Source of the DNA: DAIOEK01 sp963721445
GTDB taxonomy: Bacteria > Chloroflexota > Anaerolineae > Anaerolineales > Anaerolineaceae
Length of the DNA: 64,000 nucleotides
Direction of reading: 5' to 3'
Assembly: GCA_963721445.1 (NCBI GenBank)
Contig: CAVRIZ010000003.1
Span: 60,176 to 124,175 of the forward strand
Shown piece after piece: positions 27,742 to 36,660 of this stretch. The notes beneath the pieces are model-generated. The model searched no databases and was not told where the DNA came from. It saw only the letters and a program-made list of their open reading frames with translations. The position numbers and the translations under genes are program-made. The stretch's first letter is position 1, and each line of letters opens with the position of its first letter.

Positions 27742-28608
27742 ATGAAGAATAGATCAGCACAACAGGAGACTGGACCAGTCCAACAGGCTAATTCAAAGCC
27801 TATATTATATATTGTGGTTTTACATTTATCTGTTGTCATACTGACCGGAGCGTTTGCACTTCTTACAAAAAATTCCTGGCTCCTGACCCTATTAATCCCA
27901 CTAGGATTAATAGTCTGGATGGTGATCACTTCGTTTTACAAACAAAAAACAAATCTGATCGTATTAAGTTTGCTGCTTGGAATTAGTTCCGGCTTGATAA
28001 TCTTGCTTGTTCCTCTTCTACGCGCCGGATTCGTTCAAAGGCTGGGGTTGGCAGTAATAGTTGTAGGATTTTCCTGGCTGGTGATCTGGATATTATCGAG
28101 GAGAATTTTCCCGGCAGCACTCTGGTGGACCGTCTTGCCCGGTTGTATACTTTGCGGAATTGGACTCGGCTTTATCTATAGCCCAATGCAGATTTTTGAT
28201 CTAATTTTCTTCGTCGGATTATCGACGGGAGCAGGATTGCTTATTTGGGGGATCGGACAGAAATTATTTGGGCTCATCATCGCTGGCAGCCTAGTATTTT
28301 CGATCTCACCTGGGATCACGTTCTCATGGAAATGGATTACTCCAGTCAGTATCTTGAGCCAGATCGGGATCATGCTCGTATGGTTCGCGCTCGGATGGGG
28401 ATTGATTACGATCAGTTCCAGGGTTGTCATTGAGAAATTCATTTGGTGGCCGCTCATCCCTGCTGGGGTTCTGTCCATGGTTGGTTTAGGACTTTATCTC
28501 GGAGGAGACCCTGCAATTGCCTCGGCTGTATTATCGAACAGTGGGGCCATGGGAATTATCTTATTCGGATTATATATGACCCTGATGCGTTGGCGAATCA
28601 AGAGATAA
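27742..28608 (+). CDS. Polytopic membrane protein of unknown function
   Basis: About 288 residues with a short polar N-terminus and some nine or ten hydrophobic helices in pairs separated by short loops (LLTLLIPLGLIVWMVI, LGISSGLIILLVPL, IPAGVLSMVGLGLYLG). No catalytic motif or known family is seen. ATG 27742 comes two bases after the response-regulator stop; a TTG 9 bases earlier overlaps that stop. Cotranscription with the two-component pair suggests a role in the same response, for example as a sensor partner, but nothing proves it. Confidence 0.75.
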   Translation: MKNRSAQQETGPVQQANSKPILYIVVLHLSVVILTGAFALLTKNSWLLTLLIPLGLIVWMVITSFYKQKTNLIVLSLLLGISSGLIILLVPLLRAGFVQRLGLAVIVVGFSWLVIWILSRRIFPAALWWTVLPGCILCGIGLGFIYSPMQIFDLIFFVGLSTGAGLLIWGIGQKLFGLIIAGSLVFSISPGITFSWKWITPVSILSQIGIMLVWFALGWGLITISSRVVIEKFIWWPLIPAGVLSMVGLGLYLGGDPAIASAVLSNSGAMGIILFGLYMTLMRWRIKR

Positions 28609-28635
28609 AAAGGAGAGATGCGCTGCATCTCTCCT
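28606..28635. terminator. Bidirectional terminator hairpin
   Basis: An 11-base perfect stem, AGGAGAGATGC/GCATCTCTCCT with a 3-base loop, lies between convergent genes. On the minus strand it is followed by TTTTT, so it serves the small membrane protein gene at 28656; on the plus strand the T run is weak. Confidence 0.8.
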
Positions 28636-28655
28636 GAATTTGCAATCGTTGTTTT

Positions 28656-29000
28656 CTATTCAACTTTAAAACAGAACACAAATACCAGAATGCCCAAAGT
28701 TGTTGGTACCCACCAATACGTCTCCAATAGCGCTGGCAAATCGAGTGCAGACCGGGCTGCTACTCCGATCATCATCAAAACTACTGCAATGATAACCAAA
28801 ATCCAGCTGGTCACTTTGAATGGCGGGGTATTTGGGTCTTTCCCGGGTAGAGGACCGATTTTCCCTTTCTTCCGATTTGCTTCACGCATGTGTTCAAGAA
28901 TGGCTTGTTTTTCAAGCCGCCGTTTTCTACCCCGAAGTTGAAGAATCCGGAGATAAAAAATCGCTATTGCTACAATGATGACGATCAAACCAGTTTCCAT
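28656..29000 (-). CDS. Small membrane protein, unknown
   Basis: 114 residues. An N-terminal helix (1-18) is followed by a basic stretch (RGRKRRLEKQAILEHMREANRKK), then two helices in the C-terminal half. ATG has GGAAGGA upstream. It lies 21 bases after the stop of the 171-residue gene in the same direction, so they are probably cotranscribed. No family recognised. Confidence 0.65.
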   Translation of the reverse strand: METGLIVIIVAIAIFYLRILQLRGRKRRLEKQAILEHMREANRKKGKIGPLPGKDPNTPPFKVTSWILVIIAVVLMMIGVAARSALDLPALLETYWWVPTTLGILVFVFCFKVE

Positions 29001-29021
29001 AAATATTCCTTCCGTATCCGG

Positions 29022-29537
29022 TTAGGATAATTTTAATTTGTTCAGGATAGCCTTATGGAAAGTGTCCAGGACAGGTTCACATCCATCACTCATTCTGACA
29101 TTCCTGGCACGGATCGTTAATTCATACAATCCCGTTTTGACAATTTCGCTTTCCGGTGAGCTTTCTAGTTCAAGTGCAAAGACCCGGGTGCTTGGTAATC
29201 GGGTCAGGAAAAGGTCAAACATCGTATTCTTCTTTGGGTATTTAATAAGTGCCATATAGAACACTTCACCGACCATGGTGGGTTTTGGCAGGCTCAACAA
29301 TACCATTTTGATCGGTTTGCCATCTTTATCAGAATACTCTTTTATCTGGAATCCCAATCCTTCAGACTCAGATAATATCTTCATTCCCAGATTATCGGCA
29401 AGGTGTTTCCACCAAAACCGGAGGAAAACCACTCCATCTTTATCCAGATATTTCAGGAAATCCTGGGTCTGGTTATGCCACATGATTGGAATAGTCTCGT
29501 GCGTATAGTTATAATGTTGGCTTTTCTTTTGATCCAC
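29022..29537 (-). CDS. Unknown soluble protein
   Basis: 171 residues, no signal or membrane segment, mixed alpha/beta composition with aromatic-rich patches (FLRFWWKHLADNLG). The GTG at 29537 is chosen because AGGAG lies 5 bases upstream; the nearby ATG is out of frame. It is upstream of a small membrane protein gene and downstream of an NmrA-like gene, all minus strand. I do not recognise a family. Confidence 0.6.
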   Translation of the reverse strand: MDQKKSQHYNYTHETIPIMWHNQTQDFLKYLDKDGVVFLRFWWKHLADNLGMKILSESEGLGFQIKEYSDKDGKPIKMVLLSLPKPTMVGEVFYMALIKYPKKNTMFDLFLTRLPSTRVFALELESSPESEIVKTGLYELTIRARNVRMSDGCEPVLDTFHKAILNKLKLS

Positions 29538-29545
29538 ATCAACTC

Positions 29546-30418
29546 CTATTTTTTGGCGTATTTACCAAAGTCGTCTTCCAGATATTGTTCAATTGTAATT
29601 GGTTTCCGACCTAAGATATAGGTTAAAGTGAGAGAGGAGCCCTTTAATCCATATTGGTCGTAGTAGTTGAACATAGAGAGTAGAGTCTCTCTCGAATAAT
29701 CAGACATATTTGCCTTTTTGGCATTGTTTTCCCAGTCAATTTTCTTTACTTCTACCGCCTTGACCGGGTTTCGTAGTACCGCTGACAGTTTTTCTGCAAT
29801 TTCATCCTGACTGTAGGGTATCGAACCTACCAATTCATAGATCCCATAAATAGATGAGCTTTTGTAAAACAGCTTTCCAACTGCAGCTGCCACGTCTCGC
29901 AGGTCGACCAGTGAGATCTTTGCTGAAGCGGAATATGGCATGGGATATTTACCTTCGAGGATCGAAGGAAGGTACCCCATCATATTCTGATAATAGGCAG
30001 TCGGTTGAACGATGGTATATTCCAGTTTCGATCTAAATAACTCTTCTTCGACTTCCATTTTTTGCCAATGGTGGGGCATCTGGCTGACTTGTGGATGTAA
30101 TACAGAATGGTAAACGAATCTTCTTACCGAATTTTTCTCGCATAAGCGGATGATGTTTTTCCCAATGGAGTATTCATCGGGAGTCATATTCGGACAGATA
30201 TGGTAGATCGCGTCCATCCCAGCCAAAGCACGAGATAAGTCCTCGTCGGAGCGAAAATCTCCAATCCGGACTTCTTTCGCACCGAGCGAATGCAATTCGC
30301 GGGTGTATTCCTGTTTATGCGTAAATGCTACGACGGTGTATCCCTGAATAGACAGAGCAGAGATAATCGCCTTACCAGTTTTACCTGAGGCGCCTGTAAT
30401 TAATATCGATTGTTTCAT
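29546..30418 (-). CDS. NmrA-like NAD(P)-binding protein
   Basis: About 290 residues from ATG 30418, the first Met directly before the Rossmann motif ILITGASGKTGKAII. Further features are VVAFTH, IGDFRSDEDLSRALAGMDAIYHICP, and YTIVQPTAYYQNM in place of the classical YxxxK. This matches the NmrA/quinone-oxidoreductase-2 group of atypical short-chain proteins, which either reduce small quinone-like substrates or sense the NADP ratio. The stop overlaps closely with the 171-residue gene downstream. No firm substrate. Confidence 0.82.
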   Translation of the reverse strand: MKQSILITGASGKTGKAIISALSIQGYTVVAFTHKQEYTRELHSLGAKEVRIGDFRSDEDLSRALAGMDAIYHICPNMTPDEYSIGKNIIRLCEKNSVRRFVYHSVLHPQVSQMPHHWQKMEVEEELFRSKLEYTIVQPTAYYQNMMGYLPSILEGKYPMPYSASAKISLVDLRDVAAAVGKLFYKSSSIYGIYELVGSIPYSQDEIAEKLSAVLRNPVKAVEVKKIDWENNAKKANMSDYSRETLLSMFNYYDQYGLKGSSLTLTYILGRKPITIEQYLEDDFGKYAKK

Positions 30419-30440
30419 GTGGGAACCTGATTCTATGAAG

Positions 30441-30467
30441 GTAGGGGCGCACATTGTGCGCCCCTAC
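30441..30467. repeat. Perfect 27-base palindrome (REP-like)
   Basis: GTAGGGGCGCACA and TGTGCGCCCCTAC flank a single T. It is GC-rich in an AT-rich gap between the NmrA-like gene and the permease gene. It resembles short dispersed palindromes seen in several bacterial genomes, but only one copy is seen in this window. It could also act as a terminator for the permease gene, although no T run follows. Confidence 0.65.
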
Positions 30468-30490
30468 CAATCCAGACAAATCTAATTTTA

Positions 30491-31906
30491 TTAGACTGCG
30501 GATCGATCTACACTTGGTTTGAATGTTCGGAAGATCAGGTTGAGGATGATACCGACAACGGCACCGGTTGCGATCGCCGGCCAGCCGTAGGGGAAGATCC
30601 CCTGAAGCAGTGGAATGGGCAGGAAGCCATTGGCATAACCAATGTTACCGCCGATACCCACGATCAGGATGATCGCGCCGAGAGCCAACTGTTTTGGATC
30701 ATACAGGTTGACTTTTTCAGCCATCATAAGAGCAATACCCTGCATACCAATGACACCGAACAGATAGATGGAAAGACCACCAGAAACCGCGGTTGGGATG
30801 GAGTTCACGGCGTCTTTAAGAGGACCAATGAAGCCCAACAGGATCGCAATCGCGCCTGCAGCTACCAACACTGGGCCAGAGTAGTTGCGGGTGATCACCA
30901 TGAGGGAGTTGTTCTCACCATAGTTGGTACCAGCGGTTGAACCAAAGATACCATTGACCAGGTCATTGAAACCGTCGAGCATGAGGTTCAGGCCGATGTA
31001 GCGGGAAAGGAAATATTTCTCGCGACCCTGTTCTTCAGCCAGATGGTCGACATACAGGGAGATCTGGTACAGGTGAGCGGTGGATTCTGGGATGGTGGCA
31101 ATAGCCATGATACCCACACCAATGAGAATGGTGACTGTCAGTGCATTATTGAACACTGGGAGGGTAATGCGAGGTGCAGTGATGAGGGGGGTAACGAACT
31201 GAGGATTGACCAAACCAAGGATGGCGGCGAAGATGTAGCCCACGATACCAGCCAGAAGGATTGGGAGCATTCCAATAAAACCTTTACCCTGCAGGTAAAC
31301 GGAGAAGAGAACGGCTGCCAAGAGGGTGATCAGCGCAGCAGCCCACCAGGTTAAGGTCAGGCCAGGGGCGGCGACAGGATCAACACCACAGCAGGTACCA
31401 GAAGCCATGGTCAGGGCGGTGTAGCCCAAACCAATACCGATTGTGCATGCGACGGAGCCGGTTACGACTGGAGGCAGCACTTTATCAACGGCTTCTTTAC
31501 CACCAGAAAGGCGGATAATCAAACCAACGATTACATTGATAATACCGGTGGCAACGAAACCAGCCTGAACGACGGAGATGGTTGCGGCAGACGCAGTCTG
31601 TCCAAAACCCAAACCAGGTTCCAATACATTCACTGCAGAGACTACTGCCGTGATGTAGCTGAAGCTGGATCCGTAATACAGGGGGATGTATTTGCCCATA
31701 GCGAACTTGGCGCCTAACAGGGCGACGATGGTTCCCAGACCAGTGATGGTCAAAACTGTTGACACATCAAAGTGCATCAGGATTGCGCACAGGACGGTCG
31801 CGGGGAACATGGTGAGGACGTGTTGGAAACCAAGCAGTAGCATCTTGCCAAGTGGAGGGGTATCGTTTGGTAGATATCCCATTACTTTTGGAGCGGTAGT
31901 GGCCAT
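30491..31906 (-). CDS. NCS2-family uracil/xanthine permease
   Basis: 471 residues with about 12-14 membrane helices. The N-terminal QHVLTMFPATVLCAIL is the UraA/XanQ signature helix, followed by GSSFSYI and the GIGLGYTAL and TIPESTAHLYQIS regions that line the substrate site in this family. It imports a nucleobase with protons. ATG 31906 has GAGGAAGGAAG upstream. Downstream of a molybdenum hydroxylase and FdrA/DUF1116 genes in the same direction, it is the likely uptake step for their substrate. Uracil, xanthine or uric acid are possible. Confidence 0.9.
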   Translation of the reverse strand: MATTAPKVMGYLPNDTPPLGKMLLLGFQHVLTMFPATVLCAILMHFDVSTVLTITGLGTIVALLGAKFAMGKYIPLYYGSSFSYITAVVSAVNVLEPGLGFGQTASAATISVVQAGFVATGIINVIVGLIIRLSGGKEAVDKVLPPVVTGSVACTIGIGLGYTALTMASGTCCGVDPVAAPGLTLTWWAAALITLLAAVLFSVYLQGKGFIGMLPILLAGIVGYIFAAILGLVNPQFVTPLITAPRITLPVFNNALTVTILIGVGIMAIATIPESTAHLYQISLYVDHLAEEQGREKYFLSRYIGLNLMLDGFNDLVNGIFGSTAGTNYGENNSLMVITRNYSGPVLVAAGAIAILLGFIGPLKDAVNSIPTAVSGGLSIYLFGVIGMQGIALMMAEKVNLYDPKQLALGAIILIVGIGGNIGYANGFLPIPLLQGIFPYGWPAIATGAVVGIILNLIFRTFKPSVDRSAV

Positions 31907-32084
31907 TAAAATCTTCCTTCCTCTTTCTTAGAATAATATTGCCATTAGGTTTGAAAATTTCAGTTTTGTTTGTTTTCTAACATAGAAGGGATTTATTAGA
32001 AAACAGGCGTTACTGTACCTCGATAACCTCACCTCCTTTCAAAAATAATGGAGACCCATGTTGATGGGTCTCCATATTCATCTC
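31907..32084 (-). promoter_or_regulatory. Permease leader with an orphan strong ribosome site
   Basis: The minus-strand leader of the permease gene contains a near-perfect anti-16S match, AAGGAGGTGA (about 32,031-32,040), but no ATG, GTG or TTG follows at normal spacing; ATCGAGGTACAGTAA comes next. The real permease ribosome site lies about 110 bases further on. No known riboswitch is recognised. Confidence 0.4.
32049..32074 (-). terminator. Terminator after the 62-residue membrane protein
   Basis: TGGAGACCCAT pairs with ATGGGTCTCCA around GTTG; on the minus strand it is followed by TTATTTTT. It separates the small membrane protein from the permease leader. Confidence 0.75.
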
Positions 32085-32273
32085 TTAGCCAGCTGTGAAC
32101 TGTGAAGCAATCAATGCAATAACGAGCATGATTGATGCTGCTACCACAACAAAGAAGAACATTTTTACTTCGGCGGATTTTTTGAAATCTACTTTAGTAA
32201 TATATTCTTGCGAAAGTTTTTCACCAACAATTTCTTCTTCTGTCTTTTCCTTCTTCTCTATTAAATCAGACAC
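32085..32273 (-). CDS. Small single-span membrane protein
   Basis: 62 residues from GTG 32273, which has GGAGG 5 bases upstream; the frame continues to a TTG that overlaps that site. A charged Glu/Lys-rich N-terminus precedes one C-terminal membrane helix (about 40-58, MFFFVVVAASIMLVIALIA). Placed between the CoxG-like gene and the permease, it may be an accessory of either. Function unknown. Confidence 0.6.
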   Translation of the reverse strand: MSDLIEKKEKTEEEIVGEKLSQEYITKVDFKKSAEVKMFFFVVVAASIMLVIALIASQFTAG

Positions 32274-32351
32274 CTTATCCTCCAAATATTAATCTAATTT
32301 TAACCATATCTCGCTAAATGTCAAACATTTAAAAACAACAACACATAACTC

Positions 32352-32804
32352 TTATTTTCGTTTCTCAACCTCCTTGTCAAGCTTCTCCAAACCGCCTTTG
32401 ATCATGCTTTTTGCGACGCTATCGATGAGGCGTTGACCGACGCTGGCCAGTTTTCCACCAATATTTAATTCTCCCGTATATTTGAAGAGCGTCCGACCGT
32501 CTTCCTGTTGGGTGAGATGAACTTTCCCCACACCCTCGGCAAATCCCGCTGCACCTTTGCCTTTGACCGTTAGCGTGCAGCTTTCTGGCGCGTTTTCTTC
32601 TGATACAGAGAGTTTTCCGGCAAACTGACCATTGACAGGTCCTATTTTTAGTTTGATGGTACCGTCATATTCAGTCGGACTGATTTCGACCATTGTGCTT
32701 TCACCTGGAATTGCGGTAAGAAGTGTATTTGGGTCTCGAATGACACCCCAGACAATTTCCCGTGGTCCATTGAACACAAAATCGCCTTCGATTTTTATAC
32801 CCAT
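32352..32804 (-). CDS. CoxG-like SRPBCC-domain protein
   Basis: 150 residues, full length for the family. GDFVFNGPREIVWGVIRDP and TAIPG are the N-terminal CoxG signature, followed by the helix-grip fold and a C-terminal amphipathic helix (SMIKGGLEKLDKEVEKR). In carboxydotrophs CoxG helps bring CO dehydrogenase to the membrane and deliver electrons to quinone. Here it follows the large subunit of a related but non-CO molybdenum hydroxylase by 22 bases and probably serves that enzyme. Confidence 0.88.
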   Translation of the reverse strand: MGIKIEGDFVFNGPREIVWGVIRDPNTLLTAIPGESTMVEISPTEYDGTIKLKIGPVNGQFAGKLSVSEENAPESCTLTVKGKGAAGFAEGVGKVHLTQQEDGRTLFKYTGELNIGGKLASVGQRLIDSVAKSMIKGGLEKLDKEVEKRK

Positions 32805-32825
32805 CTTTCAAAAACCTACCTTTCG

Positions 32826-35174
32826 TTATTCCTGATTATTCTTTATTAAATGATAGAGGCGGCTTGGATCCATGGGCATTTCGCCAATGAATAAACCTGG
32901 TATTTGCAGCGCGTCCTCGATAGCCTGGGCATACAGCGGAGGAATGGGGATCGTTCCTGATTCGCCAACACCTTTTATTCCCAGGGGATTCAGCGGTGAA
33001 GGCGTGTTCATATGTCCAATTTCTATCTTGGGCGGCATATCGGTCGCGCGAGGCATCAGGTAGTCAATGAATGATCCATTTTGCAGTTGAGCATTCTCGT
33101 CATATTGCAACCGCTCAAAGTATGAGTTACCAATTCCCATCTGAATGCCACCGTGGAGTTGACCATCCAGAATCATTGGGTTGATCACTGTACCGCAATC
33201 GTCAACAAACACAAATTTATGAATTTTCAGATTATAAGTCACCGGATCTACTTCAAGAATCATGGCTGCAGCACCGTAAGAGGTCGCGCCGTAGGGAGGA
33301 GCATAGTACGCAGTAGCCTCCAGACCAGGCTCAACACCGGGTTTTATGGTACCGCGTTGGGGATTGGCTTTCACGGCAAGGTCACCCAGCTTGATCGATT
33401 TACCAGGGATATCCGCGACACGGACTTCGCCATTTCCCAATTCGAGTTCTTCTTCTGGAACGTTGAAAAGCTTACTGGCAGTGGATAGAATTTTCGCTCG
33501 CACTGCTTTACCCGCCAGGTGATAGGCATTCCCGCGACCGTCGCGCCACGGCTGGCAAAAGTCCCCGCGCCCCAGTAGAACTTATCGGTATCACCGGTTT
33601 CAATCACCACATCTTCAGGTCTGACACCGACCTGATCTGCTACGATCTGAGCGAAGGATGTGAAATGTCCCTGACCCTGGGTTCCAAAGATACAGGAGGC
33701 AAACACTTTTCCACTCGAACCAACCGTCACCTTGGCGCCTTCGTAAGGACCAACACCAGTATTTTCAGTAAATACGACCAGACCAATGCCAACTTTCTTG
33801 CCCATTGCGCGTAGCTTTGGCTGTTCTTCTTTTTTCCATTGGTCGTAACCGATCATCTCTTTTGCTTTTTTTACGACCGCAGGATAGTTACCTGAAATCT
33901 AGAACAAATTGTGCAAAATCCTGGGCAATAATTCCGGTTTCAATTGGGAATTTTGCTGTCTCGGGAATGAGGTTGATCTCTCGAATTTTCACCTTATCCA
34001 TTCCCAGTTGATCTGCAGCCAGGTCGAGCATCCGTTCCATAACAAATACACCATACGTTCGACCTGCGCCGCGTACTGGTGAGACGATCATCTTATTGGT
34101 GAAGACGGAGGTAAATTCGGTATAGAAAACGGGGATATCATATGTCCCGGTTGTATGTGTCTGGGTGTTCAGGGGTACTGTGGCGGTATATGGATTGAAC
34201 GCGCCTGTCTCATACAGGAATACATCTTTAAACCCCAACACTTTACCATCTTTGTTGAACGCGATCTCGCAATCGTGGATTTGCAGTCTTTCGCTGGTTG
34301 TACCAATGAAGTTTTCCTGCCGGTCTTCAACCCATTTGATCGCACGATTAAGCTTCATAGTTGCAAAGCAGGTAAGGACTTCTTCAGGCTGGTTGGTCAT
34401 TACTTTTGGACCAAACGCGCCTCCGACGAATGGGACTACAACACGGACCTTCTGCTCTGGTAGTTTAAACCAGGCTGCCATACTATTTCGTAATCCGGAT
34501 GGTGATTGGGTATTGCAATGAATCGTCAATTGCTGATTATCTTCATCCCAATTGACCACAATCCCGCGATTCTCGATCGCACCACCGATACAGCGATCCA
34601 TGATCAGTCGATGCGATAAGCAGAAATCAGCCTGCAATCTGGCTTCTTCGAAATTTCCGCGTTCCTGTTTTACATGGGTCGCCAGGTTTGTACCCAATTC
34701 TTCGTGGACCAGAGGTGCATCGGGTTTTAACGCTTCTTCGATGTTTTCCACCGAGGGGAGCGGATCGGCATCTACATAGATTTGAGCAGTCGCATCTTCT
34801 GCGAGGTAGCGGTTTTCAGCCACAACCATGGCAACCACTTCACCTTGATGATGGATTTTATCCTTCGCTATCGGGATTTGAGTCCGTGAGTTTGCCGTGA
34901 TCCCTGGGACCGAATGTGGCGCGGGTACCAGAACTGGACCGGGATGCCAAAATTCGCCAAGGTCTTCCCAGGTATATACAGCTACAACACCAGGCATCTC
35001 TTTGGCTGCCGTGGTGTCAATACTATTGATTTTTGCGTGGGTGTAATCACTTCTCAAGAAAGCGGCATGGAGCATATTCGGGTAAGTAATGTCAGCGACA
35101 TACTTCGCCCTGCCGGTAAGAATCCGGGGATCCTCATTTCGTCTAATTCGTTGCCCTAAATATTTCTTTTCCAT
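32826..35174 (-). CDS. Molybdenum hydroxylase large subunit (two frameshifts)
   Basis: Three frames (33888-35174, 33371-33856, 32826-33503) together give about 780 residues of a xanthine-oxidase-family molybdopterin-cytosine-dinucleotide subunit. The N-terminal LGQRIRRNEDPRILTG is the CoxL/CutL-type start. FVGGAFGPK and the active-site loop VRGAGRTYG are present; true CO dehydrogenase has a CSFR motif there, so CO is not the expected substrate. The C-terminal part has FGTQGQGH and GIKGVGESG with the catalytic Glu. Breaks lie near 33,880 and 33,510. It hydroxylates an aromatic N-heterocycle or aldehyde with water as oxygen source. Cotranscribed with the 2Fe-2S and FAD subunits upstream. Confidence 0.9.
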
Positions 35175-35189
35175 GGCTAGCCCTCTCTA

Positions 35190-35678
35190 CTATGAACCGC
35201 TTTGAGCGGACATTTTCTCTGCAGCCAGAGCTACCGCATCAACTATGTTTTCGTAGCCGGTGCACCGACAAAGATTCCCGTCGATCGCCTCGCGGATCTC
35301 TTCATGACTTGGGTGCGGATGCTCTTTCAAATAAGGCACCATTGTCATTAAGATACCGGGGGTGCAGAAACCACATTGCGCTGCATGCTTTTCCCGAAAT
35401 GCTTCCTGGAGGGGATGCATATTTTCGGGTGTGCCCAGACTTTCCACAGTGACGACTTCATGTCCAACTGCCTGAACAGCAAAAGCAAGGCAGGATCGTA
35501 CAGCGACGCCATCCAATAAGACTGTGCAGCTGCCGCAGACACCGTGTTCACAGCCAACATGAGTGCCAGTTAATCCAGCATGGTAACGAATGAAGTCACT
35601 TAGAAGTAAACGAGGTTCTACTTCCGCCTCGTATATCTTGCCATTGATCTTAATCGCAATTTTGACCAGGTCGCTCAT
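35190..35678 (-). CDS. Molybdenum hydroxylase 2Fe-2S subunit
   Basis: 162 residues, the normal length. The plant-type ferredoxin cluster site is CEHGVCGSCTVLLDG with a more distal Cys, and the second cluster CGFCTPG ... CRCTGYENIV lies in the helical domain. It passes electrons from the molybdenum site to FAD. It sits between the FAD and large subunits, in the usual medium-small-large order, with 9 and 15 base gaps. Confidence 0.95.
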   Translation of the reverse strand: MSDLVKIAIKINGKIYEAEVEPRLLLSDFIRYHAGLTGTHVGCEHGVCGSCTVLLDGVAVRSCLAFAVQAVGHEVVTVESLGTPENMHPLQEAFREKHAAQCGFCTPGILMTMVPYLKEHPHPSHEEIREAIDGNLCRCTGYENIVDAVALAAEKMSAQSGS

Positions 35679-35687
35679 GGATATCTC

Positions 35688-36567
35688 CTATTCCTTTGCC
35701 CGTTTTGCGGCTTCGGTCAATGCTTCCACGCCGAGGGCGTTTGCCAGATAACTTCGGAATTCTGGGGTAGCATGCATGTCACCACCTGGCTGAAGTTCTT
35801 TCGTCACACAGGCTTGGACGGCTTCCCGAATCGCTTCATCTGATATTTTTTGACCGACCAGGATGGCGGATGCTTCTTTTGACAAAACAGGCATCTCATC
35901 TACACCCATGTACGCGAGTCTGGCTCTAGTGCAAACATCTTTCTCATCCAACGAGATGATGGTTGCAACCCCGACAAGCGCCGAGGCGCCAGCCTGGCGA
36001 TTGGTTTGTTTGTATGAAGACCCTGTTCGAGGAGCTAATTTCGGGATTTCCAATTCGACCAGCATTTCGTCTGGTTCGATAACATTGGTAAATAAAGATA
36101 CATAAAAATCTTCCGCGACAACCCATCGGTCCGCGGCAACAGATTTAATATGCATCTTAAATTCTTGTGCTACGGCTACCACCGGAACTTGTCCAGCAGG
36201 ATCTCCATGTGAAATAGCCCCTCCGAAGGTACCCCGATTGCGGATCTGCGGATGGGCTAGGAAAGGCAGACATTCCTTTACCAGGGGCGAGAATTTCGCA
36301 ACCTGTGGATCAAATTCAACTGTGGTATCACGGGTCATCGTTCCGATCAACAACCCATCTGATTTGGAAGGTTTGATATAAAACAACTCGCTTACATTAT
36401 TAAGATCAACCAGAGCAGCGGGTTGCGCGAGACGGAAGTTCATAGCCGGAATTAGAACTCTGACCGCCAGCCAAAATTTTCCCACCATCGTTCCCCACTT
36501 CTCCAATTCGATCCAGCGCTTCTTCGATGGTTCTTGGTCCGTAATACTCAAAAGAGGCTGGTTTCAT
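35688..36567 (-). CDS. Molybdenum hydroxylase FAD subunit (frameshift near the N-terminus)
   Basis: About 290 residues. The main frame lacks the expected start. Another frame from ATG 36567 (MKPASFEYYGPRTIEEA...), with AGGAGG upstream, supplies the missing N-terminus up to KILAGGQS, and the main frame continues at LIPAMNFRLAQP. The break is near 36,450. The FAD sites are AGGQS and the TFGGAISHGDPAGQ loop; the C-terminal CO_deh_flav_C domain is present. It passes electrons from the iron-sulfur subunit to an acceptor. First gene of the hydroxylase set, about 90 bases after the cyclase gene. Confidence 0.9.
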
Positions 36568-36612
36568 TAAGTCCTCCTACAGCTACAAATTCAGAAATAA
36601 ATCGTAATGATC

Positions 36613-36647
36613 ATCCCCACAGGGCAAAGTTACTGTCCTGTGGGGAT
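36613..36647 (-). other. Hairpin between cyclase and hydroxylase genes
   Basis: ATCCCCACAGG pairs with CCTGTGGGGAT around a 13-base loop. There is no T run on either side, so it may be an mRNA-stabilising or processing element in the operon rather than a terminator. Confidence 0.5.
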
Positions 36648-36660
36648 AGATTGCCAGATA

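Noticed and set aside
31907..32084. Purine riboswitch before the permease
   Set aside because: I could not find the conserved junction loops of the known purine or xanthine classes; a covariance-model search would settle it.
32826..35174. Aerobic CO dehydrogenase large subunit
   Set aside because: The active-site loop reads VRGAGRTYG, not the CSFR motif of true CO dehydrogenase, so the substrate is more likely an N-heterocycle or aldehyde.
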